Positions 9,417 through 18,522 of a stretch of DNA of 64,000 nt are shown here, one piece after another; the first letter of the stretch is position 1, and every line of letters starts with the position of its first letter. Where the stretch lies: NCBI RefSeq assembly GCF_000504285.1, contig NZ_KI632511.1:62001-126000 (forward strand), given 5' to 3'. The stretch comes from Actinospica robiniae DSM 44927 (GTDB lineage Bacteria > Actinomycetota > Actinomycetes > Streptomycetales > Catenulisporaceae). The notes under the pieces were generated by a model, which worked only from the letters and a program-made list of their open reading frames with translations, searched no databases and was not told the origin of the DNA. A program made the position numbers and the translations under genes.

Positions 9417-10424
9417 ATGGCGACGATGCAGGACGTGGCCGACCGGGCCGGTGTCACGAAACAGACCGTGTCCAACGTCATGGGGAACCGCGGGCGGGTG
9501 GGCCGCGAGACGGCGGCCCGGGTGCGGGCCGCGGTGAAAGAACTCGGATACACCCCGAACCTCGTCGCCCGCTCGCTGGCGACCGGCACCACCAAGACCC
9601 TGGGGATGCTCGTACCCACGCTGTCCGGCGGCTTCTACTCCGTGCTGGTCGAAGAGGTCGAAGACGTGCTGAACCGGCACGGCTACCATCTGCTGCTGTG
9701 CACGACCCACCTGGACGGCGAACGGGCGCGGCGCCACCTGGCCGGCCTGTCCAGCCGCAACGTCGACGCTCTGCTGATCGCCGGAGACCAGGACCTGCCC
9801 ACCCAACTGCCGGTGCTCGCGGAGGCGCCGTTCCCGGTGGCGCTGTGCGCCTGGGAGACGGAGGCTCCGGACGGGTACCCGGTCGTCACCATCGATTACG
9901 AGCGAGCCGGCTGTCTCGCCGGACGCCACTTGCGCGAGCTCGGCCACGAGCGCGTGGCGGTGATCGCCAGTCCGGCGCACGGCGCCCGGATCGAGGGTTT
10001 CCGCCGAGCCCTGGCCGCGGACGGAATCGTGCTCGCGGACGACGACGTCCACTTCGCGCCGGAGCCCACCTCCACCGGAGGCTTCCTCGCCGCCCAGGCC
10101 GCGTTCACCGCGGACCCGGAGGTGACCGCGCTCTTCGCCACCCACGACATCCTGGCGCTCGGCGCGATCGATGCGGCCAAGGAGTCCGGCCGCGCGATCC
10201 CTGGGGACGTCTCCATCGTCGGCCACGACGACAACGACGAGGCCTCCCTGGCCCGGCCGGCGCTGACCACGGTGGCCATCCCCAAGCGCGAGATGGCCCG
10301 GCTCGCGGCCGAGCAACTGCTGCGGATCCTGGCCGGCGCCGAGGAAGGCACCAACTCGCTGCACCTGCTGCGCCCGAGCCTGACGGTGCGGGCGAGCAGC
10401 GGGCCGGTCCGCGCCGCGCGCTGA
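9417..10424 (+). CDS. LacI family transcriptional regulator
   Basis: A 335-aa sugar-responsive repressor. Seen: N-terminal LacI helix-turn-helix (MATMQDVADRAGVTKQTVSN), hinge with GYTPNLVARSL, then a periplasmic-binding-protein-like sensor domain (TKTLGMLVPTLSGGFYS; DALLIAGDQD; HERVAVIASP; ALFATHDILALGAIDA; HDDNDEASLARPALTTV). Start: ATG at 9417 with GGAG 5 bases before; an upstream extension would precede the conserved helix-turn-helix. It converges on the sugar ABC transporter/oxidoreductase operon and may control it, but the operon itself lacks an obvious copy of the 9326 palindrome. Confidence 0.93.
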   Translation: MATMQDVADRAGVTKQTVSNVMGNRGRVGRETAARVRAAVKELGYTPNLVARSLATGTTKTLGMLVPTLSGGFYSVLVEEVEDVLNRHGYHLLLCTTHLDGERARRHLAGLSSRNVDALLIAGDQDLPTQLPVLAEAPFPVALCAWETEAPDGYPVVTIDYERAGCLAGRHLRELGHERVAVIASPAHGARIEGFRRALAADGIVLADDDVHFAPEPTSTGGFLAAQAAFTADPEVTALFATHDILALGAIDAAKESGRAIPGDVSIVGHDDNDEASLARPALTTVAIPKREMARLAAEQLLRILAGAEEGTNSLHLLRPSLTVRASSGPVRAAR

Positions 10425-10426
10425 CG

Positions 10427-10472
10427 ACTCGCCGCGGGGTCCGAATCGGTTGATTCAGGCCCCGCGGCGAGT
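10427..10472. terminator. Bidirectional terminator between convergent genes
   Basis: ACTCGCCGCGGGG (10427-10439) and CCCCGCGGCGAGT (10460-10472) form a perfect 13-bp stem with a 20-base loop, followed by CTTCGCTTTCTT. It separates the LacI gene from the convergent oxidoreductase gene. Confidence 0.8.
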
Positions 10473-10492
10473 CTTCGCTTTCTTATATCAGC

Positions 10493-11725
10493 TCACTCAT
10501 TACCGGCGAAATAGGCGGCAAGGTCGGGGTCGAGCGCCGGGACCGGCACGGGACGGCCGCCTTCCCGCAGGGAGGCCGTCGCGGCCACGCCGGCAGCCAC
10601 CGCCTCGCGCGCGGCCAGCGGCGAGATCTCGGTCGGGCCGCCTTCGCGGACGAAGCGCAGGAACTCGGCGACCAGCCTGAGGTCCGCGCCACCATGGCGT
10701 TCCTCGGAGTCCGGCTCGATCTGCAGGGTCAGGTCGGCTTCGGCCCGGTAGCCGGAGCGGTACTCGTTCCAAACCCGCACCACGGCCGGGTCGCCCTCGA
10801 TCCCGTCGCCGAAGTTCTCCAGCCGGCCGGCGTCGCCGATCACGGTGTAGTTGCGCCAGTAGTCCGGCGTGTAATGACATTGCTGGTAGCTCATGTACAC
10901 GCCGTTGTCGAGCCTGGCCGTCATCATGGTGAGGTCCTCGACGTCGATCGTCGGGTTCAGGTCCCGCAGCCGCGCGGGCGGCCAGGCCGTGCGGTCGAAC
11001 CACTCGGGCATCCGCTCCGCGGCGGGCGGTTCGCCCGCGCCGCGCCGGTGCGGGTTGTCGCCGTACACCGTCAGCGCGCCCAGTCCCACGACCTCGCGCG
11101 AGTACCCGCCGGCGAGCCAGTGGATGACGTCGATGTCGTGCGCGCCCTTCTGCAGCAGCAGGCCGGTGGTCTTATCCCGTTCGGCGTGCCAGTCCTTGAA
11201 GTAGTAGTCGCCGCCGTGGCCCACGAAGTGGCGGCACCAGACCGCGCGCACCTGGCCGATGGCGCCCTCGTCGATGAGCCGGCGCATCGTCCGCAGCGTC
11301 GGCAGATGCCGCAGGTTGTGGCCCACGTAGAGGCGCACGCCCTTGGCCTTCGCCGCGGCCAGCATCGCATCGCAGTCCTCGATGCTGATGGCCATCGGCT
11401 TCTCGACGAAGACCGCGACGCCCTGCTCGAGGAAGAACAGCACCGGCCCGGTGTGCACGTAGTCGGGAGTGAAGACGAACACGGCGTCGAGGTCGTCGCC
11501 GACCATGGCCTGGTAGTCGTCGTGGATCCTCGCCTCCGGACCGAACAGCCGGCGCGCGTCCGCGCGTCCGCGTTCGGTCGGATCGGCGCAGGAGACCACG
11601 CGCGAGTAGCCGGGCCGGTTCGCGTATTCGGCGAGTACGGCGCGTTGCCCCACGCCGACGACGCCCACACGCAGTTCACGGGCGGTGCTCATCTCAGGGG
11701 AAGTGCCTATCTCAGAGGTGCTCAT
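10493..11725 (-). CDS. Gfo/Idh/MocA family oxidoreductase
   Basis: A 410-aa NAD(P)-dependent sugar or inositol-type dehydrogenase. Seen: Rossmann motif VGVVGVGQRAVLAEYA near residue 20, the EKPMA motif (Lys near 113) conserved as the catalytic lysine region, GHNLRHLP, and a DIDVIHWLAGG segment corresponding to the DxxxH catalytic motif. Last gene of the sugar ABC operon, 10 bp after the second permease; it probably oxidises the imported sugar or a derivative (inference). Start: ATG at 11725 is used; an in-frame ATG at 11692 (MSTARELRVGV) is nearer to the Rossmann fold and is possible. Confidence 0.92.
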   Translation of the reverse strand: MSTSEIGTSPEMSTARELRVGVVGVGQRAVLAEYANRPGYSRVVSCADPTERGRADARRLFGPEARIHDDYQAMVGDDLDAVFVFTPDYVHTGPVLFFLEQGVAVFVEKPMAISIEDCDAMLAAAKAKGVRLYVGHNLRHLPTLRTMRRLIDEGAIGQVRAVWCRHFVGHGGDYYFKDWHAERDKTTGLLLQKGAHDIDVIHWLAGGYSREVVGLGALTVYGDNPHRRGAGEPPAAERMPEWFDRTAWPPARLRDLNPTIDVEDLTMMTARLDNGVYMSYQQCHYTPDYWRNYTVIGDAGRLENFGDGIEGDPAVVRVWNEYRSGYRAEADLTLQIEPDSEERHGGADLRLVAEFLRFVREGGPTEISPLAAREAVAAGVAATASLREGGRPVPVPALDPDLAAYFAGNE

Positions 11726-11735
11726 GGTGATGGGA

Positions 11736-12632
11736 TCAGCCCTTTGTTCCGGTCAGCGCGATGCCCTCGACGACACGGCGCTGCATGACGACGAACACGA
11801 TGATCAGCGGGAGTGTCGCCATCAGTGCCCCGGCCATCAGCACGGGGTAGTTTGTCAGGTACACACCCTGGAGGTTGGCCAGCCCGACGCTGAGCGTCAT
11901 CTTGCCCGGGTCGTCGTTCACGATCAACGGCCACAGCAGGTCGTTCCAGGACCAGATCATCGTCAGCAGGCCCAGGGCGAGCAGGCCCGGCCGGGCCAGC
12001 GGCAGCATGATGGACCAGAAGATCCGGACGGGTCCGGCGCCGTCGAGCCGCGCGGCCTCGTGCAGCTCAGGCGGCAGGGACAGGAAGAACTGGCGCAGCA
12101 GGAACGTGCCGAACGCGCTGAACATGCCGGGCAGGAACAGCGCCGGGATCGTGTTGAGCAGGTGCAGGTCCTGCATGATCTGGTACTGCGGGATCACCAG
12201 CAGCTGCGTGGGCACGAGCAGCACGGACAGGAACAGCGCGAACACGACGCCCCGGCCTCGGAACTTCAGCCACGCGAACGCGAACGCGGCCATCGAGCAG
12301 AACAGCAGCTGCGCAGCGGTCCGGGCGAGGGCGTTGATCACGCTGTTGACCAGCTCGCTGCCGAACGGCACCGCGTCGAGCACGTTGGTGTAGTTGCTCA
12401 GGTGCCAGCTCGAGGGCAGCAGCGTCGGCGGTACGGCCACTGATTCGGTCAGCGACTTGAACGAGGTCAGCAGCTCCCAGAGGAACGGTCCGGCCAGCAG
12501 CACGCTGGCGAGGATCAGGAAGCCGTGCGCCCCGATCGAGCCGAGCACGCGCCGGTTCGGCCGCTGCCGGGACGGCTCGTCGAGAGCCCGCGCCGCACCG
12601 GGCGGCCGCTGCGGGAGGGTCGAATCAGCCAT
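11736..12632 (-). CDS. Carbohydrate ABC transporter permease (MalG type)
   Basis: A 298-aa inner-membrane permease of the CUT1 class with six predicted transmembrane helices (first at about 33-55) and the cytoplasmic EAA loop motif (EAARLDGAGPVRIFWSIMLPLA, residues from about 189) that contacts the ATPase. Overlaps the upstream permease by 8 bp. No ATPase gene lies in the operon, so a shared MsiK-like ATPase encoded elsewhere is likely, as is common in actinobacteria (established for MsiK; inferred here). Confidence 0.94.
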   Translation of the reverse strand: MADSTLPQRPPGAARALDEPSRQRPNRRVLGSIGAHGFLILASVLLAGPFLWELLTSFKSLTESVAVPPTLLPSSWHLSNYTNVLDAVPFGSELVNSVINALARTAAQLLFCSMAAFAFAWLKFRGRGVVFALFLSVLLVPTQLLVIPQYQIMQDLHLLNTIPALFLPGMFSAFGTFLLRQFFLSLPPELHEAARLDGAGPVRIFWSIMLPLARPGLLALGLLTMIWSWNDLLWPLIVNDDPGKMTLSVGLANLQGVYLTNYPVLMAGALMATLPLIIVFVVMQRRVVEGIALTGTKG

Positions 12633-13626
12633 AGTGCACCCACCTCTTCTGCAGCCGGAACTGGAGGCCGGTGACCGCGATGATCACGAGCATCAGGGCG
12701 AAGGCCATGGCCGCTCCGTAGCCGCGGTTGTTGTCGATGAACGAGTCCTGATAGAAGAGGTAGATGACGCTCTGCGCCCGCGGCAGCGCCGGATTCTGTG
12801 GGCCGATCAGCACATAGACGAGGTCGAAGGTCTGCAGCGAACCGATCACCGAGTAGACCGTCACGAAGAAGATGCTCGGGGTGAGCAGCGGCAGGGTGAC
12901 CGAGAAGAATTGGCGCACCGGCCCCGCGCCGTCGAGCTCGGCCGCCTCGTAGTAGGTGCGCGGGATCCCCTGGATCCCGGCCATCAGGACGACCATGTTG
13001 TAGCCGACGGTCGACCAGATCCCCACGATCGCCACCGCGATCAGCACGGTGTGCGGGTCGCTGATCCAGTACGGGCCCTTGATCCCGACCTTGCGCAGCA
13101 GCTCGTCGATCAGCCCGTAGTCGCCGTTGTAGAGCCAGCGCCAGACGATCGCGACCGCCGCCGGCATGGTGATCACCGGCAGGAACATCAGCGTGCGGTA
13201 GACGCTCACGCCCCGGCGCCCGCGCCGGCCGAGCACCTGCGCGAGGATCAGCGAGACCGGGATGCCGAGCAGGCCGAGCAGGCAGTACCACAGGGTGTTG
13301 AGGAAGGCCGAGCCGAGCGCCGGATCGTGCAGCAGGGCGCGGTAGTTGGCCAGGCCGGTGAAGGTGTGCCCGCCGAACGGGCCCCAGGAGGTGAAGCTGT
13401 AGTAGAGCGTCTGGAAGACCGGCCAGATGTAGAACACGCCGAGGCCGATGCCCATGGGCGCCAGGAAGAACACCGCCCACCAGCCCGAGGTCGCCGGGCC
13501 GCGGCCGCGCCGACGTTCGCCCGCGGCCGGGGCCGCGCCCCCTTTCGGGGACGCGGCGCGGCGGCGCAGGGGGCTGCGGGACCCGATCGGGTCGCCCGCC
13601 ACCCGCGGCGTGGCCGTGTCGGTCAC
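12625..13626 (-). CDS. Carbohydrate ABC transporter permease (MalF type)
   Basis: A 333-aa CUT1 permease: a basic Ala/Arg-rich cytoplasmic N-terminus of about 45 aa, six predicted transmembrane helices, and the EAA motif EAAELDGAGPVRQFFSVTLP near residue 215. Start: the GTG at 13626 overlaps the TGA of the binding-protein gene (GTGA), so translation is coupled; a longer reading frame would run inside the binding-protein gene. Confidence 0.94.
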   Translation of the reverse strand: MTDTATPRVAGDPIGSRSPLRRRAASPKGGAAPAAGERRRGRGPATSGWWAVFFLAPMGIGLGVFYIWPVFQTLYYSFTSWGPFGGHTFTGLANYRALLHDPALGSAFLNTLWYCLLGLLGIPVSLILAQVLGRRGRRGVSVYRTLMFLPVITMPAAVAIVWRWLYNGDYGLIDELLRKVGIKGPYWISDPHTVLIAVAIVGIWSTVGYNMVVLMAGIQGIPRTYYEAAELDGAGPVRQFFSVTLPLLTPSIFFVTVYSVIGSLQTFDLVYVLIGPQNPALPRAQSVIYLFYQDSFIDNNRGYGAAMAFALMLVIIAVTGLQFRLQKRWVHYG

Positions 13627-14882
13627 GACCCTTCCTTCGCGAGCGCCTGGTTCATCTGGGTGGCCAGCTGCGCGGCCACCGTCGGCGTCGGCTCGCTCAG
13701 GTTCCAGGCTTTGGCCAGCAGGTTCGCCTCGAGGGTGTTCCAGGCGGCGGTGTCCTTCGATATCGGGTAGGGCACCGCGTACGGGAGCTCGTCGAGGAAG
13801 GACTGCAGGTTGTACTGCGGGTAGGACTTGACCCAAGCCTGCTGCGTGTCGTTGAAGGCGGGGATCACCGTGCCGGTGCCGGCCTCGATGTCGGCGGCCT
13901 GCTGCGAGCCGAGGAACTGGACGAACTTCTCAGCCTGCTGAGGGTGCGCGGTCTTGGCGTAGACGACGTTGGCGAGGCCGTGGATCACCGTCGCGCGCTT
14001 GACGCCCTCCGGCAGGACGGTGACGTCGACGTTGTCCTTGGTGTTGGCGTTCTGGGCGAAGGCGTTCGCGTCCCAGGAGCCGCCCCAGTACATGGCGAGC
14101 TTGCCGGATTCGAACATGTCGATCGTGGCGGTGTCGTTCATCTGCGCCAGGCTCGGCGATTCGCCCTTGCCGATCAGGTTCGTCCAGAACTCCAGACCGG
14201 AGATCGAGGCGGGCGAGCCGTAGCCCGAGCTCTTGCCGTCCGCCGAGATGACCTGGCCGCCGGCCTGGAAGATCGTGTCGTAGTAGTCTTCCTGGCCCTC
14301 GAGCGTCGCGCCTACCGCGTAGACGCCCTTGGCCTTGTTCGTGAGCTTGGCCGCCGCCGACTGGAAGTCGGCCCAGGTCCAGTTCGCGGTGGGATCGGCC
14401 ACGCCGGCGGCCTTGAACAGGGCCTTGTTGTACCAGAGGCCGACGGTGTCGAAGTCCTTCGGCACTCCGTAGAGCGTGTTGTCATAGGTGTAGAGGGAGA
14501 CGAGCGAGGACGGATAGTCCGCGGTCTTGATGGACGCCGAGGTCAGTGACATGAGCTGGCCGTTGGCGGCGTAGAGCTGGAAGTTGGGGCCGTTCATCCA
14601 GAACACGTCGGGCGCCGAGCCGCCCGAGGCCGCGGTCTGCAGCTTGGTGAAGTAGTCCGCGTACGGGGTGAGCTGGATCTTCACGGTGATATCCGGGTTC
14701 TGCTGCTCGAACGCCGTGATGATCTTCTGCATGGCCGGCTGCTGGGTCTGGTCCCAGATGGCGTAACTGAGCGTGGTCTTGCCGCCGCTCGAAGTTGACG
14801 TCTTCGAACTCGAACATGCCGCGGCCGCCGTGGCGACCAAGGCGAGTGACGCTGCCAGCGCCGCGATCTTCTTCGATCTCAT
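13623..14882 (-). CDS. Sugar ABC transporter substrate-binding lipoprotein
   Basis: A 419-aa extracellular solute-binding protein of family 1. Seen: lipoprotein signal with lipobox AAAAC (Cys near residue 23) followed by a Ser/Thr-rich tether; FEQQNPDITVKI and PDVFWMNG early; WYNKALFKAAGV and WTWADFQSAAAKLT in the middle; GGSWDANAFAQN toward the C-terminus. Conserved aromatic residues suggest an oligosaccharide ligand. First gene of the operon binding protein-MalF-MalG-oxidoreductase. AAGGGTG lies 8 bases before the ATG. Confidence 0.95.
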   Translation of the reverse strand: MRSKKIAALAASLALVATAAAACSSSKTSTSSGGKTTLSYAIWDQTQQPAMQKIITAFEQQNPDITVKIQLTPYADYFTKLQTAASGGSAPDVFWMNGPNFQLYAANGQLMSLTSASIKTADYPSSLVSLYTYDNTLYGVPKDFDTVGLWYNKALFKAAGVADPTANWTWADFQSAAAKLTNKAKGVYAVGATLEGQEDYYDTIFQAGGQVISADGKSSGYGSPASISGLEFWTNLIGKGESPSLAQMNDTATIDMFESGKLAMYWGGSWDANAFAQNANTKDNVDVTVLPEGVKRATVIHGLANVVYAKTAHPQQAEKFVQFLGSQQAADIEAGTGTVIPAFNDTQQAWVKSYPQYNLQSFLDELPYAVPYPISKDTAAWNTLEANLLAKAWNLSEPTPTVAAQLATQMNQALAKEGS

Positions 14883-15180
14883 CGTCGTGCACCCTTCTCA
14901 AGCCCGCTGGATACGGACCCGGGCGCGTCCGCGGCCGCAGTTCCGCGCTGGACATCGAAAAATCCTTCGAGGTCCGGGGGAAGAACGTCGGACAGGTGCG
15001 GCGATGGTGGCTCGCCCGGGGGATGTACACCGACCTTAGGTGCGTGTTGGTGCGGCCACAAGGCCAATATTGAGCATTTTCGAGCAAATACATTACGGTT
15101 CGGCCAAGCCCTGAGTGAGACTCAGCGGTTTCGTCGCGGCCGGTGCCGAGGACGCGGCGGCAGGGGTCGGTTCGCGGTCC
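14883..15180 (-). promoter_or_regulatory. Promoter region of the sugar ABC operon with TGAGCA/TCGAGCA repeats
   Basis: No gene. TTGAGCA (15070-15076) is followed directly by TTTTCGAGCA (15077-15086), a direct repeat about 190 bp before the binding-protein start. Related TCGAGCA sites occur upstream of the spherulin-4-like gene (18323-18402). Candidate binding sites for the neighbouring ROK regulator, by inference only. Confidence 0.4.
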
Positions 15181-16371
15181 TCAGGCTGCGAGCTGACCCG
15201 GAGCCGCGAGCGCCTCGGAGGCGGCGGGGTCGAAATAGCGCTGCTGCACAGCGTCGAGGGCCACGCGTACCGCGCCGAGGGCGACCCACTCCGCGTCCAG
15301 CGGCGAGGCCACGACGCGCGGCAGCCGCACGCACACCCGCTCCAGCTCGGACACCAGCTGGCCGAGGACGAGGTCCGCGGAACGCGAGATGCCGCCGCCG
15401 AGCACGACGAGCTCCGGATCGAAGGTCAACACGAGTGCGGCGATGCCGGACGACAGGGCCCGTACATAGCGCTGGGTCGCGGCCAGCGCCGCCTCGTCGC
15501 CCTCCCGCGCCCGGGCGAAGACATGCTGGGGCAGCTGCTCCTGCGGGGCATCCGGCGCGAGCCCGGGGAATCCGAGCAGGTGCATCGGCGCCTCGGCCCA
15601 GCCGGCGGAGGGCAGCGCGCCGATCTCGCCGGCGGCGCCGGAGTGGCCGCGCAGCATCTTGCCGCCCACGATGATGCCCGTGCCGGTGCGTAGCCCGGCG
15701 TGCACGTAGACCATGTCCTCGACGCCGCGGCCGACCCCACGCCACTGCTCGGCCAGCGCGGCGGCGCGTCCGTCGTTCTCCACGACGACCGGGCAGCCCA
15801 CCTTCTCGGCGAAGGCTCCTGCGATGTCCACCCCGGTCCAGCCCGGCAGCGCGACGGAGAGCATCACCCGGCCGGCGTGGTCGATGACACCGGTGCTGGC
15901 GACTCCGAGATGCCACAGCTTCGCCGGGGTCGTACCCGCCTCGGCGCACGCATCCTGCAGCGCGGCGTGGGCACGTTCGAGCCGTTCGGCCGGCGGGGCA
16001 GCCGGAGAGACGGTCAGCCGGCTGCGCCCCAGGACCGTGCCGTCAAGGTCGGTGACCAGGCCGGTCACGGTGTGCGCGCCGATGTCGAGGCCGGCGATCA
16101 GCCCGGCCTCGGCGTGGAAGCGGAAGCGGCGGGCGGGGCGGCCGACCGAACGACCGCCATCGCCGAGTTCCTCCGGCGTCCGCGCCTCGACCCAGCCCAT
16201 CTCGACGAGCTCGTCGGCGAGCGACTGGACGATCGGGCGCGAGAGGCCGGTCTTGGTCGCGAGGACGGTCAACGGGGTCGGCCCCGCCTCGCGCAGCGCG
16301 TCGATGACGGCCAGCAGCCGGACGCGGCGCAGCAGAACCGGCTCCTGCCCGGCGGCTCCAGGATCTCCCAC
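15181..16371 (-). CDS. ROK family transcriptional regulator
   Basis: A 396-aa repressor: N-terminal winged helix (LLAVIDALREAGPTPLTVLA; LSRPIVQSLADELVEMGWVE) followed by a ROK sugar-kinase-like fold with the phosphate motif DIGAHTVTGLVTDLDG, VVENDGRAAALAEQW, GTGIIVGGKMLRGHSGAAGEIG and LVVLGGGI. The Cys-rich zinc motif (CxCGxxGCxE) that normally follows AGEIG is absent: the sequence continues LPSAGWAEAPMHLLG. So this is a metal-free, probably non-kinase ROK. Start: GTG with GAGGAGGGG about 7 bases upstream. It lies between the ABC operon and the spherulin-like gene and probably senses their sugar. Confidence 0.92.
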   Translation of the reverse strand: MGDPGAAGQEPVLLRRVRLLAVIDALREAGPTPLTVLATKTGLSRPIVQSLADELVEMGWVEARTPEELGDGGRSVGRPARRFRFHAEAGLIAGLDIGAHTVTGLVTDLDGTVLGRSRLTVSPAAPPAERLERAHAALQDACAEAGTTPAKLWHLGVASTGVIDHAGRVMLSVALPGWTGVDIAGAFAEKVGCPVVVENDGRAAALAEQWRGVGRGVEDMVYVHAGLRTGTGIIVGGKMLRGHSGAAGEIGALPSAGWAEAPMHLLGFPGLAPDAPQEQLPQHVFARAREGDEAALAATQRYVRALSSGIAALVLTFDPELVVLGGGISRSADLVLGQLVSELERVCVRLPRVVASPLDAEWVALGAVRVALDAVQQRYFDPAASEALAAPGQLAA

Positions 16372-16537
16372 GGATCTACCCCTCCTCGCGCGACCTGCCC
16401 CGATCCGCCGTGCGTCCCGGCGACAGGCGTCGGGCACGGCGGGTCAGGCGCCCGCTGCCAATTATTACTCTAGATCGCAAATATAAGGGGCGCGGGGTCG
16501 GTTCGGGAAGGGCGGGTCGGCCGGGACAGCACAGGCA

Positions 16538-16575
16538 GCCCGTGTGCCCGGTCCGCGCGGACCGGGCACACGGGC
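16538..16575. terminator. 38-bp perfect palindrome, terminator
   Basis: Left arm GCCCGTGTGCCCGGTCCGC at 16538-16556 is exactly complementary to 16557-16575. It lies 21 bases beyond the stop codon of the spherulin-4-like gene (minus strand) and also faces the ROK promoter. Very stable hairpin; no U-tract. Confidence 0.75.
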
Positions 16576-16596
16576 TTCGCCCTCAGAGTGCGCTAC

Positions 16597-18207
16597 TCAG
16601 CTCTGGCCGAAGGTGAGCGGCGAAGAGTAGCTGGTGTTCGCGTTGAACTCGGCCTGTTCGGTCGCGGCCGGGCTGCTCAGGGCACTGAGCGGCACCGTCC
16701 ACGTGTAGGTGTTGCCGCTGACGGTCATCTGCGGGTTCACCCCGCTCACCGCGCTCCAGCCCCAGCACCCGCACGCGCTGCGGTACAGCGTGTTGTTCTC
16801 GAGCATGTAGTCGGCGCCGAGCTTGCTCGTCGACGGAGAAGGGAGCTGATAGCCGGTGGCCGTGTTGGCGTCGGTGTTGATGAAGACGTGGTGCAGGCTG
16901 GTCGTGGTGTTGAAGGTCGCCTGGAAGTATTCGTACGTGCTGTACTTGCACGCCGTCAGGCTGGTCAGCGCCCCGGATCCGGCCGACGTGGTGCACGAGG
17001 TGCCGCCACCGCCGCTCGCGGCCTGAGTCGTCACCGTGAGCGGCGCGCTGGCAGCGGAGACGACGCCCTCGGCGCCGGTCGCCTTCACCGTGAACGAGTA
17101 GGCCGTGCTCGGGCTCAGATTGTTGAGAGCGACACTCGTGGTCGACCCGTTGGTCGTGGCCACGGCCGAGCCGCCCGCGTAAACCGCGTAGGACGAGACG
17201 CCCGCGCTGTCCGTCGACGCGGTCCATGACAGAGTCAGGCTCGTCGAGGTGACGTTCGCCGCCTGGAGGTTCGTCGGTGCGGTCGGCGAGGTGCCGCCGC
17301 CACCGCCGCTGCTGCCCGCGCCGGCCTGGCTGATCTCATCGTTCCAGTAGGCGCTGGCCGGCAGGGTGTCCCAGGGGTTGGGCAGATTGTCCGAGGTGAC
17401 GTAGACGTAGCCGACGTCGTTCTGCTTGCTGCGCGCGATCGCCGACTCCATGTCGGCCTGGGTCGGCGTGTCGTACACCAGATTCCAGAACGCGCTCGGG
17501 TTGTTCGCGTTCAGCTCCCACGCCGGCGCGGTCCACGTGCTGTAGCTGGCGTAGGTGCCTTCGAACATGACGAGGATGTCCGCGGCCTGCGCGTAGCACT
17601 GGTCCGCCACGGCGCCCGGGTTGTCCGCCGTCAGCGCACCGGCGTGGTTCTGCTTCGTGTACGTGTTGACGGCGATGTAGAGGTTGACGTACGCGTTGTT
17701 CGTACCGCAGACGTTCTGCGCGTCGTCGAAGAAGATGCCGCCGAGGCCGTAGCTGCCGTACCAGCTGTACCAGTTGGCGATGTCGCCTTCGACCTGCGTC
17801 GTCCAGGCCGCGCTGGTGGTCGAGCCGCCGCGGGTGGTGCGGCCGGTGGTGCCGAAGTAGCCGGTGTCGACGTAGCCGATCACCTTGATGCCGGCGCTGG
17901 TGGCTGCCTGGATCGCGTTGGCATAGCCCTGATCGAACGCGGTCCCGGGGCCGCTGTTCGGGTTGGCGATGGCGACTCCCCCGTTGGGAGCGCTCTGGTC
18001 GAGCTGGGTCCAGTAGGTCGAACCCGGGCTGGCGTTCGGATTGAAGTACGCGGGGACGCCGACGTGCTGGACGGTCGTGCTCTGGGCCTGCGCCGTGGCG
18101 GGCGCGAGGAAGGCTGCTGCGACGAGCACGGCCGTGACCGCGGCGAGGGCCGCCGCGGCGCGCCGATGCAGTCCGAGCCGGGCGGCTCGGGCGCGGTGGA
18201 TGAGCAT
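16597..18207 (-). CDS. Secreted spherulin-4-like glycosidase-type protein with Fn3 domain
   Basis: A 536-aa secreted protein. Seen: signal peptide (basic MLIHRARAARLGLHRR, hydrophobic Ala/Val stretch, cut near ATAQAQ at about 42); a spherulation-specific family 4 barrel (VGVPAYFNPN, VAIANPNSGPG, KVIGYVDTGYFG, GIFFDDAQ, DILVMFEGTY), a fold related to glycosidases that includes endo-alpha-galactosaminidase-type enzymes; a Gly/Ser linker; an Fn3 domain (about 305-390); and a C-terminal Cys-containing beta domain. The FFDDA acidic pair is the probable catalytic region. Start: ATG with AGGAGG 6-7 bases upstream. Monocistronic, flanked by the 38-bp terminator. Confidence 0.87.
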   Translation of the reverse strand: MLIHRARAARLGLHRRAAAALAAVTAVLVAAAFLAPATAQAQSTTVQHVGVPAYFNPNASPGSTYWTQLDQSAPNGGVAIANPNSGPGTAFDQGYANAIQAATSAGIKVIGYVDTGYFGTTGRTTRGGSTTSAAWTTQVEGDIANWYSWYGSYGLGGIFFDDAQNVCGTNNAYVNLYIAVNTYTKQNHAGALTADNPGAVADQCYAQAADILVMFEGTYASYSTWTAPAWELNANNPSAFWNLVYDTPTQADMESAIARSKQNDVGYVYVTSDNLPNPWDTLPASAYWNDEISQAGAGSSGGGGGTSPTAPTNLQAANVTSTSLTLSWTASTDSAGVSSYAVYAGGSAVATTNGSTTSVALNNLSPSTAYSFTVKATGAEGVVSAASAPLTVTTQAASGGGGTSCTTSAGSGALTSLTACKYSTYEYFQATFNTTTSLHHVFINTDANTATGYQLPSPSTSKLGADYMLENNTLYRSACGCWGWSAVSGVNPQMTVSGNTYTWTVPLSALSSPAATEQAEFNANTSYSSPLTFGQS

Positions 18208-18452
18208 GGGATTCCTCCTGGAGCAAGGTTGGGTGGAACCAGGCGGAGCGATGACCTGGACCGGACCTCTGCACAGCGGAGGCGCGGCCAGCAAAACGCG
18301 GTCAGCGTACAGCGCTCGAAGATGCTCGACAACAGGCAAAAATGCGCAGTTTCGAGCATTGCGGGACCGTCGGCCGAGCCGATCAGCGCGCTTTTTCGAG
18401 CAGCCGGCCGACAGATCGTGGCGGCGATGACGAGGCGGACGTGGCGATGACC
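18208..18452 (-). promoter_or_regulatory. Promoter region of the spherulin-like gene with three TCGAGCA sites
   Basis: Contains TGCTCGA (18323-18329, inverted), TTTCGAGCA (18350-18358) and TTTTTCGAGCA (18392-18402), matching the TTTTCGAGCA element before the ABC operon. Spacing between the three is irregular (about 27 and 43 bp). Confidence 0.4.
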
Positions 18453-18496
18453 GGCGAGGCCCGCCCGGCGACATCTGCCGCCGGACGGGCCTCGTC
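18453..18496 (-). terminator. Terminator of the GH71/GH99-like gene
   Basis: GGCGAGGCCCGCCCGGCG (18453-18470) pairs with CGCCGGACGGGCCTCGTC (18479-18496): an 18-bp stem with two mismatched or wobble positions and an 8-base loop, 26 bases beyond the stop codon. Confidence 0.75.
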
Positions 18497-18522
18497 TCCA
18501 GTTGCCTCAGCGCCCTGCCGTC

